From NCBI GenBank assembly GCA_017465155.1, contig JAFTWV010000101.1, forward strand, positions 1 through 64,000: a stretch of 64,000 bases of DNA. Reading direction: 5' to 3'. The stretch comes from Clostridia bacterium (GTDB lineage Bacteria > Bacillota > Clostridia > Christensenellales > Aristaeellaceae). The notes below the pieces were generated by a model that saw nothing but the letters and a program-made list of their open reading frames with translations, searched no databases and was not told the DNA's origin. Position numbers and translations under genes: made by a program. This document shows, piece after piece, positions 34,485 through 42,464 of the stretch; positions within the stretch are counted from its first letter, which is position 1, and each line of letters opens with the position of its first letter.

Positions 34485-36293
34485 ATGATGATGGAGTATT
34501 TGGCAGCACACCCGCTGGCGGCGCGTCCGGTGGTGCAGTTTCCTCCGGCCGGCGATCGTGCGGCGTGGCAGCGTGTTGCTCCGGGGGAGCGGGAGGATCT
34601 GCTGGCGCTGGCGGCTGACTGGCGCGGCAAGCCCTACCCTCTGCTGACGGCGGGGATGTATGCATCCTATGTGCGCACGGGAAGCCGCAAGGACTGCGAA
34701 ACGCCCTATTTCGGCCGCCGGGTGAAGCTGTGCGCAGCGGCGCTGCATGTCTGCCTGACGGGGGAGGATACCGACTTGCCTGCGGTCGAGGACGGCCTGA
34801 TGCTCATCTGTGAGGAGACCGCCTGGGCGATCAGCGCTCACCTGTCCCTGACGGCGGAGCATCCCTTCCCGGATGCGCGGCAGACGGTGATCGACCTCTT
34901 TGCGGCGCAGACTGGTATGATATTGTCCTTTGTGTGCCAGCTGCTGGAGGATCGGCTGCATCCTGACGTTCGCGAGCGTGTCCGCAGCGAAGTGGAACGC
35001 CGCATCCTGCAGCCCTTCATGCACAATGACAATGAATGGTGGATGGGCTTTGTCCGCAAGGATCTGTGCAACTGGACGCCGTGGATCGTTTCCAATGTGA
35101 TGATGGCCGCCAACGTCTGGCAGGATGACTGTGCGGCGCTGTTTACCCGTGCCTGCGGAATGCTGGACCGCTGGCTGATATGCGTGCCTGAGGACGGCGG
35201 CTGCGACGAGGGCGCGGGATACTGGAACATGGCCGGCGGCGCGTTCCTGGACTGCCTGATGCTGCTGGAGCAGACCTGCGGCGCATCGCTCTGGGACGTA
35301 CCGAAACTGCGCAAGATGATGGCCTATCCGGAGCTGATGCACCTTGGCGGCGGTTGGTTTGCCAACTTCGCGGACTGCGACGCCCGGCCATACATCAGCG
35401 GCGAGCGCCTGCAGTACGCCGGCGAAAAGACGGGTAATCCGGCGCTGATCCGCATGGGCTGCGAGATGCGCGGCCTGCCCACCCGGGAGCTGTCCGACAC
35501 GCCCCACCTTTCGCGGGTGCTGATGCGGCTGTTCCATCCGGTGGAGGATATGCGGGCGGTCGAAGCGCCCGGGAAGGACGTGTGGCTGCCGGATCTGCAG
35601 ATGCGTCTGCTGGACAGTCATGAGCTGTGCGGCAGCAGCAGAGGGGATCCGCGGCTCATTCACACCACCGTTGCCATGAAGGGCGGTCATAACGGCGAGA
35701 GCCACAACCACAACGATGTGGGCAGCTTCATCATGGCTGTGGACGGCAAAATGCAAGTGGTTGACGCGGGTAACATGGTGTATACCGCCAAAACTTTCTC
35801 CGACCGGCGCTATGAATTGTGGAACTGCCGCAGCATCTACCACAATGTGCCGGTTATCGCCGGGTATGAGCAGCAGCCCGGTGCGCAGTATGCTGCGCGG
35901 GACGTGCAGTGCACGGAGTCGGGCATGACGCTGGATATGGCAGCTGCCTATCCGGCGGAAGCGGGTGTGCGGCGGTGCCATCGCGAGCTGATCCTGGGCG
36001 GCGCGACTCTCAGCGTGAAGGACGAGATCACACTGGATACCTCCCGGCCTGTCACCTGGGTGTTCATGCTGCGGGACGAGCCGATCATCGAGGCGGAGTA
36101 CGAATGCTGCCATGGGCGGGAGACGGATTTCTTTGTTGAATGGCGCGAAACTGAACCCTTGACCGCGGCTGTCGAACGCATTGATATCACTGATCCCCGC
36201 ATGCAGGGCAGTTATCCCGGAACGCTCTGGCGGTTGACGCTCACAGCGGAGCCGGCTGCATACCATAAGGTTCACATCACCATGCAGGCATAA
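34485..36293 (+). CDS. Heparinase II/III-like polysaccharide lyase
   Basis: A 602-residue protein with an N-terminal alpha/alpha toroid and a C-terminal beta-sandwich. The family hallmark SHNHNDVGSF includes His407/His409 in the catalytic cleft. No signal peptide, so it acts on imported oligosaccharides, as many oligo-lyases of this class do. The next gene, GH88, uses the unsaturated uronates that such lyases make. The ATG at 34485 gives nine-base spacing to AGGAG; 34479 is too close. Substrate (glycosaminoglycan, rhamnogalacturonan or other uronan) is unknown. Confidence 0.88.
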   Translation: MMMEYLAAHPLAARPVVQFPPAGDRAAWQRVAPGEREDLLALAADWRGKPYPLLTAGMYASYVRTGSRKDCETPYFGRRVKLCAAALHVCLTGEDTDLPAVEDGLMLICEETAWAISAHLSLTAEHPFPDARQTVIDLFAAQTGMILSFVCQLLEDRLHPDVRERVRSEVERRILQPFMHNDNEWWMGFVRKDLCNWTPWIVSNVMMAANVWQDDCAALFTRACGMLDRWLICVPEDGGCDEGAGYWNMAGGAFLDCLMLLEQTCGASLWDVPKLRKMMAYPELMHLGGGWFANFADCDARPYISGERLQYAGEKTGNPALIRMGCEMRGLPTRELSDTPHLSRVLMRLFHPVEDMRAVEAPGKDVWLPDLQMRLLDSHELCGSSRGDPRLIHTTVAMKGGHNGESHNHNDVGSFIMAVDGKMQVVDAGNMVYTAKTFSDRRYELWNCRSIYHNVPVIAGYEQQPGAQYAARDVQCTESGMTLDMAAAYPAEAGVRRCHRELILGGATLSVKDEITLDTSRPVTWVFMLRDEPIIEAEYECCHGRETDFFVEWRETEPLTAAVERIDITDPRMQGSYPGTLWRLTLTAEPAAYHKVHITMQA

Positions 36294-36309
36294 CGAAAGA
36301 GGTGCGCAC

Positions 36310-37437
36310 ATGCATAACAATATTGATGAGGTCGTCGCAAAGGTGGCAGACAAATTCCGCCGTACGGTGCCGGAAGCGGCGAAGTCCGAGCGCGTTCCCT
36401 ATGGCAGCGGGGCGGGAAAGTGGATCGAATCTCCGTGGAAGCTGGGCAACAGCTGGTGGACGGCAGGTTTCTGGCCGGGGATGATGTGGCTGCTGAACGC
36501 TCTGAGCCCCGAGGATGTGTTCCATGCCGAGGCTGTCCGCACGACGGAACTGATGACCCGCGAGATGCGCGTCTTCCGGCACCTGAATCACGATGTGGGT
36601 TTCATGTATATGCTGTCCTGCGGCGCAAAGTATAAGCTGGAGGGGGATGAGCAGGCCAGGTGGGATGCGCTCCATGCTGCGGCGTTGCTGATGAACCGCT
36701 TCAATCCCACGGAGAACCAGCACAATGGCTTTATCCGTGCATGGGATGGACGCGAACAGCTGGGATATGCCATCATCGACTGTATGATGAATATCCCCCT
36801 GCTGTATTGGGCGACCCGGGAAACGGGCGATCCCCGATTCGCGAGGGTGGCGCGCATCCATGCGGATACAGCAGCACGGGAGTTTGTCCGTGAGGATGGT
36901 TCCTGCTGCCACATCGTCGAGTTTGACCCCGTCAGCGGCGAAAAGGTACGGGAACACGGCGGTCAGGGCGTTGCTGTGGGAAGCAGCTGGAGCCGCGGCC
37001 AGGCATGGGCGCTCTACGGCTTTACCCTGCTTGCTATGAATACCGGCGAAGCGCGTGATCTGGCAACAGCGGAGAAGATTGCCTGTTATTTTGCCCGGAA
37101 CATCCGTGAGGATGGCCTGACCAACTGCGATTTCCGCCAGCCTGCGGATGTATACCGGCTTGATAACATCGCTGGATCCTGCGCGGCCTGCGGCTTCCTG
37201 GAGCTGGCGAAGCTGACCGGCAAGGCGGAGTACCGTGAGGCGGCTGAAAAGCTGCTGGATGGTCTGATTGACCATTGCTGCGACTTTGGCGGCGAATACT
37301 GCGGCATTCTGACCCACTGTACCGCAGCCTATCATGACGACAATGTTGGTACCCACACCAACATCACTTACGGCGATTACTTCTTTGTCGAGGCGCTGTG
37401 CAAGCTCAAGGGCGTGGATCCGATGCTGTGGCGCTGA
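36310..37437 (+). CDS. ugl: GH88 unsaturated glucuronyl hydrolase
   Basis: A 375-residue alpha6/alpha6-barrel enzyme that hydrates and removes the unsaturated uronate from the non-reducing end of lyase products. The two key aspartates are Asp95 in NHDVGF and Asp157 in IIDCMMNIPLL; the SWSRGQAWALYGF block is typical. Cytoplasmic. It starts 16 bases after the lyase gene (GAGGTG site) and ends before a terminator. GH105 is a related family but the motif context favours GH88. Confidence 0.92.
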   Translation: MHNNIDEVVAKVADKFRRTVPEAAKSERVPYGSGAGKWIESPWKLGNSWWTAGFWPGMMWLLNALSPEDVFHAEAVRTTELMTREMRVFRHLNHDVGFMYMLSCGAKYKLEGDEQARWDALHAAALLMNRFNPTENQHNGFIRAWDGREQLGYAIIDCMMNIPLLYWATRETGDPRFARVARIHADTAAREFVREDGSCCHIVEFDPVSGEKVREHGGQGVAVGSSWSRGQAWALYGFTLLAMNTGEARDLATAEKIACYFARNIREDGLTNCDFRQPADVYRLDNIAGSCAACGFLELAKLTGKAEYREAAEKLLDGLIDHCCDFGGEYCGILTHCTAAYHDDNVGTHTNITYGDYFFVEALCKLKGVDPMLWR

Positions 37438-37481
37438 GATGAATCTGCCCGAAGATGCATTGGTTCAGCGTGTATAGATGG

Positions 37482-37514
37482 AATCCCCCGGCCATGATTG
37501 ATGGTCGGGGGATT
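37482..37514. terminator. Convergent stem-loop between GH88 and Nudix-GNAT genes
   Basis: AATCCCCCGGCC pairs with GGTCGGGGGATT. The stem is strong but T runs are short on both sides. Confidence 0.65.
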
Positions 37515-37521
37515 TGCTGTA

Positions 37522-38457
37522 TCAGACGTCCCGGGCAAAGATGCTGTCCGTATCGCCGCCATAGTTGGTCAGTTCGTCGATCTTGTGAAAGCCGTAGCGT
37601 TCGTAGAAGCCAAGCATGCCCGAAGGAATGTACACCGTTGTGAAGCCGCAGGTGCGCGCATATTCGATGGCGGCGTGGATCAGATGGCCGCAGACGCCCT
37701 GTCCGCGGTGCTGTTCGCCAACAAAGATGGAGCTGATCCAGGGCCAGTAGCGGTTTTCGGGGTAGTAGTCCGTTTGCAGGAAGGTGCAGTAGCCGACGAT
37801 GTCCTCGCCCTTGACGGCGGCAAAGATGCTCTCCCAGCCGGCGAATCGGTGTTCGCGCAGCATGTCCGCCACATGCGGCCCGGCGAGCCATGAGCAGTTC
37901 GCAGCGTAGTCGACGAGGGCGTTCCACAGGGGCATATCCGGCGTTACACGGGTGATACGCAGACCCATGTAGGCTTCAAGCGCCGCCATGTCCCGCGCCT
38001 GCAGGAATTTCTGCTGGGGCAGTTCGAACACGGGCGTACTGATGTGTTCCCATGCCTCGGACAGCGTGCACCACAGGGCCTGCGTGCCATGCGCCTGCTC
38101 GGTGTCGGTGAGATGAGGGCGCAGTGTTTCGTCGCGGGTGGTAACGATGTAGTAGAAGGAGCGCTGCGTATAGTTTGCATGGGCACGGTTTTCGTCCACA
38201 AACCCGAGGGGCTCGATGGATTCGATGGAGCAGCCGGTTTCTTCCGCGACCTCGCGCCGAAGGGCGGTTTCGATGTCTTCACCCTCTTCCACACCGCCGC
38301 CGGGCAGAGAATACAGATCAAAGTCCGGCGCGTACATCACGGCATAAAGTCTTGATGGATTGCGCAGGATGGCACGGGCTGTCAGCCGGGGGCTGGCAGT
38401 GGACAAGCCGGGCTGGCCGAGTATGTCAAGGTCGGTGAGCGTTTTCAGGCGTCGCAT
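37522..38457 (-). CDS. Nudix hydrolase - GNAT acetyltransferase fusion protein
   Basis: A 311-residue two-domain protein. The N-terminal Nudix domain (about 20-150) has the box GGxxxxGE...REVAEETG at residues 54-76. The C-terminal GNAT domain (about 155-311) has the acetyl-CoA loop HRGQGVCG. A CoA- or nucleotide-linked substrate is likely but unknown. GGGAGGT precedes the ATG at 38457. Its start overlaps the end of tag by 32 bases, so the genes are coupled. In-frame codons upstream of 38457 lie inside tag in another frame and are not used. Confidence 0.87.
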   Translation of the reverse strand: MRRLKTLTDLDILGQPGLSTASPRLTARAILRNPSRLYAVMYAPDFDLYSLPGGGVEEGEDIETALRREVAEETGCSIESIEPLGFVDENRAHANYTQRSFYYIVTTRDETLRPHLTDTEQAHGTQALWCTLSEAWEHISTPVFELPQQKFLQARDMAALEAYMGLRITRVTPDMPLWNALVDYAANCSWLAGPHVADMLREHRFAGWESIFAAVKGEDIVGYCTFLQTDYYPENRYWPWISSIFVGEQHRGQGVCGHLIHAAIEYARTCGFTTVYIPSGMLGFYERYGFHKIDELTNYGGDTDSIFARDV

Positions 38458-39034
38458 GGGAACCTCCCTGATACAGTATGCATTCCGGCTCATGGGCGTT
38501 GATAACGCCGATGGCCTGAAGATAAGCGTAAATAATGGTTGTGCCGACGAAGCGCATGCCGCGTTTGTGCAGGTCACGGGAAATGCGGTCGGACAAATCA
38601 CTGCTGGTTTGATTGTGCTCAAAGCTGATTCTGCTGCCGGTGAAGGATGCGAGGTATGCATCAAAGGAACCGTACTCCTGCTGGAGCTCGCGGAATATCC
38701 GGGCGTTGCTGATGGCTGCGCGGATCTTGAGGCGGTTGCGGATGATGTGTTTGTTCTCCAGCAGCGCCGAGACTTTGGCGTCATCGTAGCTTATGATTTG
38801 CTGCAGGTCGAAGCCGTCAAAGGCCTCGCGGAAAGCGGCCCGCTTGTTCAGCACGCATTCCCACGACAGCCCTGCCTGAAAACTTTCGAGAACGAGCATT
38901 TCGAACAGGCGGCGGTCATCGTGGCAGGGAACGCCCCATTCCTCGTCATGATAGGCGATGTAGAGCGGATTGCGTGGATTGCACCAGCGACAGCGGCGGG
39001 AAGATGAGCACTGGTCGGGAATGATCGTGGACAC
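38426..39034 (-). CDS. tag: DNA-3-methyladenine glycosylase I
   Basis: A 202-residue base-excision repair enzyme removing 3-methyladenine. The zinc ligands typical of Tag are seen: an N-terminal Cys in RRCRWC and His in AYHDEEWG, with the C-terminal HEPEC pair. FEMLVLESFQAGLSW contains the catalytic-site Glu. The start is a GTG at 39034, six bases after GGAGG; a TTG at 39040 touches the ribosome site. Own promoter upstream. Confidence 0.92.
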   Translation of the reverse strand: MSTIIPDQCSSSRRCRWCNPRNPLYIAYHDEEWGVPCHDDRRLFEMLVLESFQAGLSWECVLNKRAAFREAFDGFDLQQIISYDDAKVSALLENKHIIRNRLKIRAAISNARIFRELQQEYGSFDAYLASFTGSRISFEHNQTSSDLSDRISRDLHKRGMRFVGTTIIYAYLQAIGVINAHEPECILYQGGSHATPENAHRP

Positions 39035-39084
39035 AAGCAACCTCCGGATTCAGCGTGAAAAAGTAAAAAGCGGGTTCTTCCGGA

Positions 39085-39113
39085 ATGATAGCGCATTCCG
39101 TGTGGGATGTCAA
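39085..39113 (-). promoter_or_regulatory. Promoter of tag
   Basis: Minus strand: TTGACA, 17 bases, TATCAT. Confidence 0.7.
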
Positions 39114-39155
39114 GGAAGGGGATGCATGGCTGCTGTTTGATGGAACGAGAAAAAC

Positions 39156-39186
39156 AAAAAAACGATCAGCCTTTCGACTGATCGTT
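39156..39186 (-). terminator. Terminator of the tRNA cluster
   Basis: On the minus strand AACGATCAG pairs with CTGATCGTT, followed by seven T residues. It lies directly after tRNA-Cys. Confidence 0.9.
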
Positions 39187-39191
39187 TTGAG

Positions 39192-39263
39192 AGGTGCCAC
39201 CCAGATTCGAACTGGGGGATAAAGGTTTTGCAGACCTTGGCCTTACCACTTGGCTATGGCACC
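39192..39263 (-). tRNA. tRNA-Cys (GCA)
   Basis: A full cloverleaf: acceptor GGTGCCA/TGGCACC with U discriminator, anticodon stem AAGGT/ACCTT with loop CTGCAAA (anticodon GCA), and T arm with TTCGAAT. CCA is not encoded. Last of the five-tRNA cluster. Confidence 0.95.
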
Positions 39264-39293
39264 GCATCGGGCAATGCCCGATTTACGAAGAAG

Positions 39294-39366
39294 AGCGGTA
39301 GACGAGGCTCGGACTCGCGACCTCCACCTTGGCAAGGTGGCGCTCTACCAACTGAGCTACTACCGC
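39294..39366 (-). tRNA. tRNA-Gly (GCC)
   Basis: Acceptor GCGGTAG/CTACCGC with U discriminator; anticodon loop TTGCCAA gives anticodon GCC. CCA is not encoded. Confidence 0.95.
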
Positions 39367-39374
39367 ATATAAAG

Positions 39375-39447
39375 TGCCGCGGGGCGGAATCGAACCACCG
39401 ACACGCAGATTTTCAGTCTGCTGCTCTACCGACTGAGCTACCGAGGC
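39375..39447 (-). tRNA. tRNA-Phe (GAA)
   Basis: Anticodon loop CTGAAAA (GAA) between CAGA/TCTG stems; D arm GCTC...GAGC; acceptor GCCTCGG against CCGCGGC. Position 4 is an unpaired T-C mismatch in the acceptor stem, which is unusual. CCA is not encoded. Confidence 0.93.
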
Positions 39448-39456
39448 AAAATATGA

Positions 39457-39533
39457 TGGCGACCCGGAAGGGGCTCGAACCCTCGACCTCCAACGTGACA
39501 GGCTGGCGCTCTAACCAACTGAGCTACCGGGCC
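39457..39533 (-). tRNA. tRNA-Asp (GTC)
   Basis: Anticodon loop CTGTCAC (GTC); acceptor GGCCCGG pairs with CCGGGTC, G discriminator, and an encoded CCA end. It is the only member of the cluster with encoded CCA. Confidence 0.95.
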
Positions 39534-39544
39534 ATATTTATATG

Positions 39545-39617
39545 TGGGAACAACAGGGCTCGAACCTGTGACCCTCTGCTTGTAAGGCAGATGCTCTCCC
39601 AGCTGAGCTATGCTCCC
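39545..39617 (-). tRNA. tRNA-Val (TAC)
   Basis: Acceptor GGGAGCA/TGTTCCC with A discriminator; anticodon loop CTTACAA (TAC) between TCTGC/GCAGA. First tRNA after the promoter. Confidence 0.95.
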
Positions 39618-39654
39618 GTACCGTCTTCGCGATTTGACCGCGGCGACGTGTTAT

Positions 39655-39683
39655 ATATTATCATGCCTTGCCGGGATTGTCAA
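39655..39683 (-). promoter_or_regulatory. Promoter of the tRNA cluster
   Basis: Minus strand: TTGACA, 17 bases, TAATAT, about 38 bases before tRNA-Val. Confidence 0.85.
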
Positions 39684-39728
39684 TACCTATTTTGCGTTTT
39701 TTTTGAAATTTCTTGAGGAAAGCTGAAG

Positions 39729-39761
39729 AAAAGCTGGCCGCACCAGCAAGGATGCGGCCAG
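39729..39761 (-). terminator. Terminator of the xylanase gene
   Basis: Minus strand: CTGGCCGCA pairs with TGCGGCCAG, followed by CTTTTC. Confidence 0.75.
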
Positions 39762-39774
39762 CAGGGGATGGTGC

Positions 39775-42228
39775 TTACTTGGCGGGAATCTGGGTGGGAT
39801 CAGCCAGCTGCCAGAAGGCGTACTTGGGCTGCGCCTTGCTGTCAAACAGCAGCGGATACTCGCTCGCGCGCCAGCTCAGATCATCCACAGTGCCCCAGGT
39901 GTGCACGGCGATGATCTGATCAGCGTACTTCTCGTAGATGTTGAACAGGTTGCCGTAGAAGGCGGCCTGCTTGCGCCAGTTGTCTTCGTCGTTGGCGGGG
40001 ATGCCGACGTCCAGCTCAGACACGCGCAGCAGCAGGGGCGTGCCGTCCTGCAGCTTGCGGCTGGCAATGTTGATCCAGGCAGTGTTGATCATGGACAGGT
40101 CGGAGGAGATGGAATAGTGGCTCTGGAAGCCGTAGCCGTCGATGGTGCCATCGGCAATCAGGCTGTCGATGATGTCGCCGATCATCAGGCCCTTGACGAT
40201 GGAGTCGGTGTTGTAATCGTTGTAGAACAGGAGCGTGCCCTCGGCGGCATACTTGCGGGCATACTCAAAGGCGCGGTTGACGAAGTCATCGCCGACGACC
40301 TGCGTCCACAGGGAGTCGCGCAGCTTGCGGCCGCCGTCATTGGCAGCCTCGTTCACCACGTCCCAGGAGACGATCACGCCGGGGTAGTTCTCATTGGTCC
40401 AGGTCAGAACCTGCTTGATGTAGTTTTCCATACGGGCCAGCATGACCTCGCGGGAGACCAGAGGCTTATGAGTGGCGTAGTCCTCGTGGAAGAAGCGGGG
40501 GGGCGTCTGGGAGTGCCAGACAAGGGTGTGACCATGAACCTTCACGCCGTTTGCCTGTGCCCAATCAAGCAGCGGGATGCAGGAGTCAAAATTCACGCAG
40601 ACGGTAGTCTGATCGTTGTTCTTACGCATCGCCGCGCGGATCTCTGCAAAGTCGAGCAGGGCGTCGGGCTTCATTTCGTTGCCGGCGGTGAAGATGGTGA
40701 ACTGAGACTTGTAGAAGTCCATGCGGCTCTCATCCAGAACCTCGGAGCCGACGACGGCGGTACCGAAGTCAAACTTGTCTGCATAGAGTTCCTTCAGGGA
40801 AGGCATGTTGTTCAGGCCGAAGGATTCAACCTTCTCTGCGCAGGTGAATTCCTTGATCTGGAACTCGGTGTCTGCAGCGCCGCCCTCGACATACAGGACG
40901 TACTTATCGTAACGACCTGCGACATAGGTAGCCTGAATCATCGTCCACTCGCCCTTCTTGGCGGTGCAGGTGCCCAGGTTTTCATAGGACTCTGCGTCAT
41001 CGCGGGTGTGGGCGATGGAGAGGATAAAGCCGGTGGAATCCAGCTGATCCTGCTTGACCAGCACAGACATGTTGTAGGTCTTGCCGGGCACGAGCTCGAA
41101 GTCGCGGCCGGGGGAATTCCACGTGGAGGTGCGGCCGACAATCAGCAGACCCTGCTCATCGGTCACGGAAATGGAGGCGCCGCCGGCGGAGCGGGCGTAC
41201 CAGCCGTCCGTTCCCTCGGAGAAATCGGAGGTATAGTCAATCGGGGGAGCGGTGGATTCTGCAGCTTCAGGCGCAGCGCCAACCTCAACGACGACATCGT
41301 CGATATAGTATTCGGCGTTGTTCCAGTTTTCGGACAGGTTCTGGAAGCGGATGTTCACGGGCTGATCCAGTGCGAACTCAGCGGTGACCTGCGTCCAGGT
41401 GCGGCCTGCGAAGGTCGCCTGACCCAGCGTTGCGTAGTCGCCGCCAGCCTTGGCGATGACGAAGGTGCCCTCCTCATCGCTGTCCACATAGACCCACGCG
41501 GTGATCCTGGCGGGTGCATCCAGCACGATGCCCATGGACTCGGCAGTCAGGTCAGTGGCGTCCCAGTTGTTGCCGGTGCGGCCGGTAACCCACAGGGAGC
41601 TGCTGCCGGAATGGACAACGGCCGTGGATTCGGTGGGAACGCAGGCGCCGGACTGGATGAACTGCGCAGGAACGCCGCCTTCAAAATCGAAGGTGGTAAC
41701 GGTCATTTCGGCAGCGTCAGCGGAGGGCGCGGGAGCGCTCACCGTCACGGTCACGTCGTCGATGTAGAAATCGACGCTGTTCCAGTTGTCGCCGTAGTTC
41801 TGGAAGCGGATGTTCACATCATCCTGCAAGGTGAAGGTGGCGGTCATTTCCGTCCAGGTCTTGCCGGGGATGGTGGCATTGGCCAGCCAGCCGTAGTCGG
41901 CAGCGGACTTGGCGATGACAAAGGTGCCTTCCTCGTCGCTGTCCACATAGACCCACGCGGTGAGGGTCACCTGATCGCCCAGCGCGATGCCGGCGGCCTC
42001 GCGGCCAAGGTCGGCAGCGTCCCAGTTGTTGCCGGAGCGGTTCGTCACGGCCAGAGCCTTGCCGCCCTCATGGGCAAGCTTGTCGGTCACAGCCACGGAG
42101 CAGGAACCGGACTGGCCAAAGGGGCCGGTCTGGCCGTCCTCAAAATTGACGACCAGCGCAGCATCATCCGCCAGTGCAAAGGGAATGCACAGCAGAAGAG
42201 CCAGAAGGAGTACAAGCAGTTTCTTCAT
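39775..42228 (-). CDS. Secreted GH10 endo-beta-1,4-xylanase with three N-terminal binding modules
   Basis: An 817-residue exported enzyme that cuts xylan. Signal peptide about 1-20 (ends ALA before Asp-Asp). Two closely similar CBM4/9/22-like jelly-roll modules (about 22-165 and 172-316) form a duplication; both contain WVYVDSDEEGTFVIAK. A third, divergent module spans about 327-465. The GH10 barrel (475-810) has acid/base Glu627 in DVVNEA and nucleophile Glu738 in VSELDVG. No dockerin, SLH domain, sortase motif or lipobox is seen, so it is probably freely secreted. Monocistronic, with its own promoter and terminator. Confidence 0.94.
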   Translation of the reverse strand: MKKLLVLLLALLLCIPFALADDAALVVNFEDGQTGPFGQSGSCSVAVTDKLAHEGGKALAVTNRSGNNWDAADLGREAAGIALGDQVTLTAWVYVDSDEEGTFVIAKSAADYGWLANATIPGKTWTEMTATFTLQDDVNIRFQNYGDNWNSVDFYIDDVTVTVSAPAPSADAAEMTVTTFDFEGGVPAQFIQSGACVPTESTAVVHSGSSSLWVTGRTGNNWDATDLTAESMGIVLDAPARITAWVYVDSDEEGTFVIAKAGGDYATLGQATFAGRTWTQVTAEFALDQPVNIRFQNLSENWNNAEYYIDDVVVEVGAAPEAAESTAPPIDYTSDFSEGTDGWYARSAGGASISVTDEQGLLIVGRTSTWNSPGRDFELVPGKTYNMSVLVKQDQLDSTGFILSIAHTRDDAESYENLGTCTAKKGEWTMIQATYVAGRYDKYVLYVEGGAADTEFQIKEFTCAEKVESFGLNNMPSLKELYADKFDFGTAVVGSEVLDESRMDFYKSQFTIFTAGNEMKPDALLDFAEIRAAMRKNNDQTTVCVNFDSCIPLLDWAQANGVKVHGHTLVWHSQTPPRFFHEDYATHKPLVSREVMLARMENYIKQVLTWTNENYPGVIVSWDVVNEAANDGGRKLRDSLWTQVVGDDFVNRAFEYARKYAAEGTLLFYNDYNTDSIVKGLMIGDIIDSLIADGTIDGYGFQSHYSISSDLSMINTAWINIASRKLQDGTPLLLRVSELDVGIPANDEDNWRKQAAFYGNLFNIYEKYADQIIAVHTWGTVDDLSWRASEYPLLFDSKAQPKYAFWQLADPTQIPAK

Positions 42229-42281
42229 GAATCGTTCTCCTTTCGTGATGCAGATACGGATGGATTGCTTGTCTGTTATTC

Positions 42282-42309
42282 AGTATACACAATGGGTTTG
42301 TTTTGTCAA
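42282..42309 (-). promoter_or_regulatory. Promoter of the xylanase gene
   Basis: Minus strand: TTGACA, 16 bases, TATACT, about 55 bases before the ATG. Confidence 0.75.
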
Positions 42310-42369
42310 GAAAAGGGGTGGAACAGGGCAAAAAACGCCCATAAAATCATGGCTGGACGCAAATTCCGG

Positions 42370-42398
42370 TTGACTTTTATACAGCAAAACGATAGTAT
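42370..42398 (+). promoter_or_regulatory. Promoter of the second M20 / Opp operon
   Basis: TTGACT, 17 bases, TAGTAT, about 65 bases before the ATG. Confidence 0.6.
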
Positions 42399-42464
42399 AT
42401 AGAGGAAGCATATCGTTGCGTCGGCAACGGATCGACACTTCCTGAAGCGAAGGAGGCTGCGTAC

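Noticed and set aside
39228..39716. A 162-codon plus-strand ORF
   Set aside because: It runs antisense through four of the five tRNA genes and their promoter.
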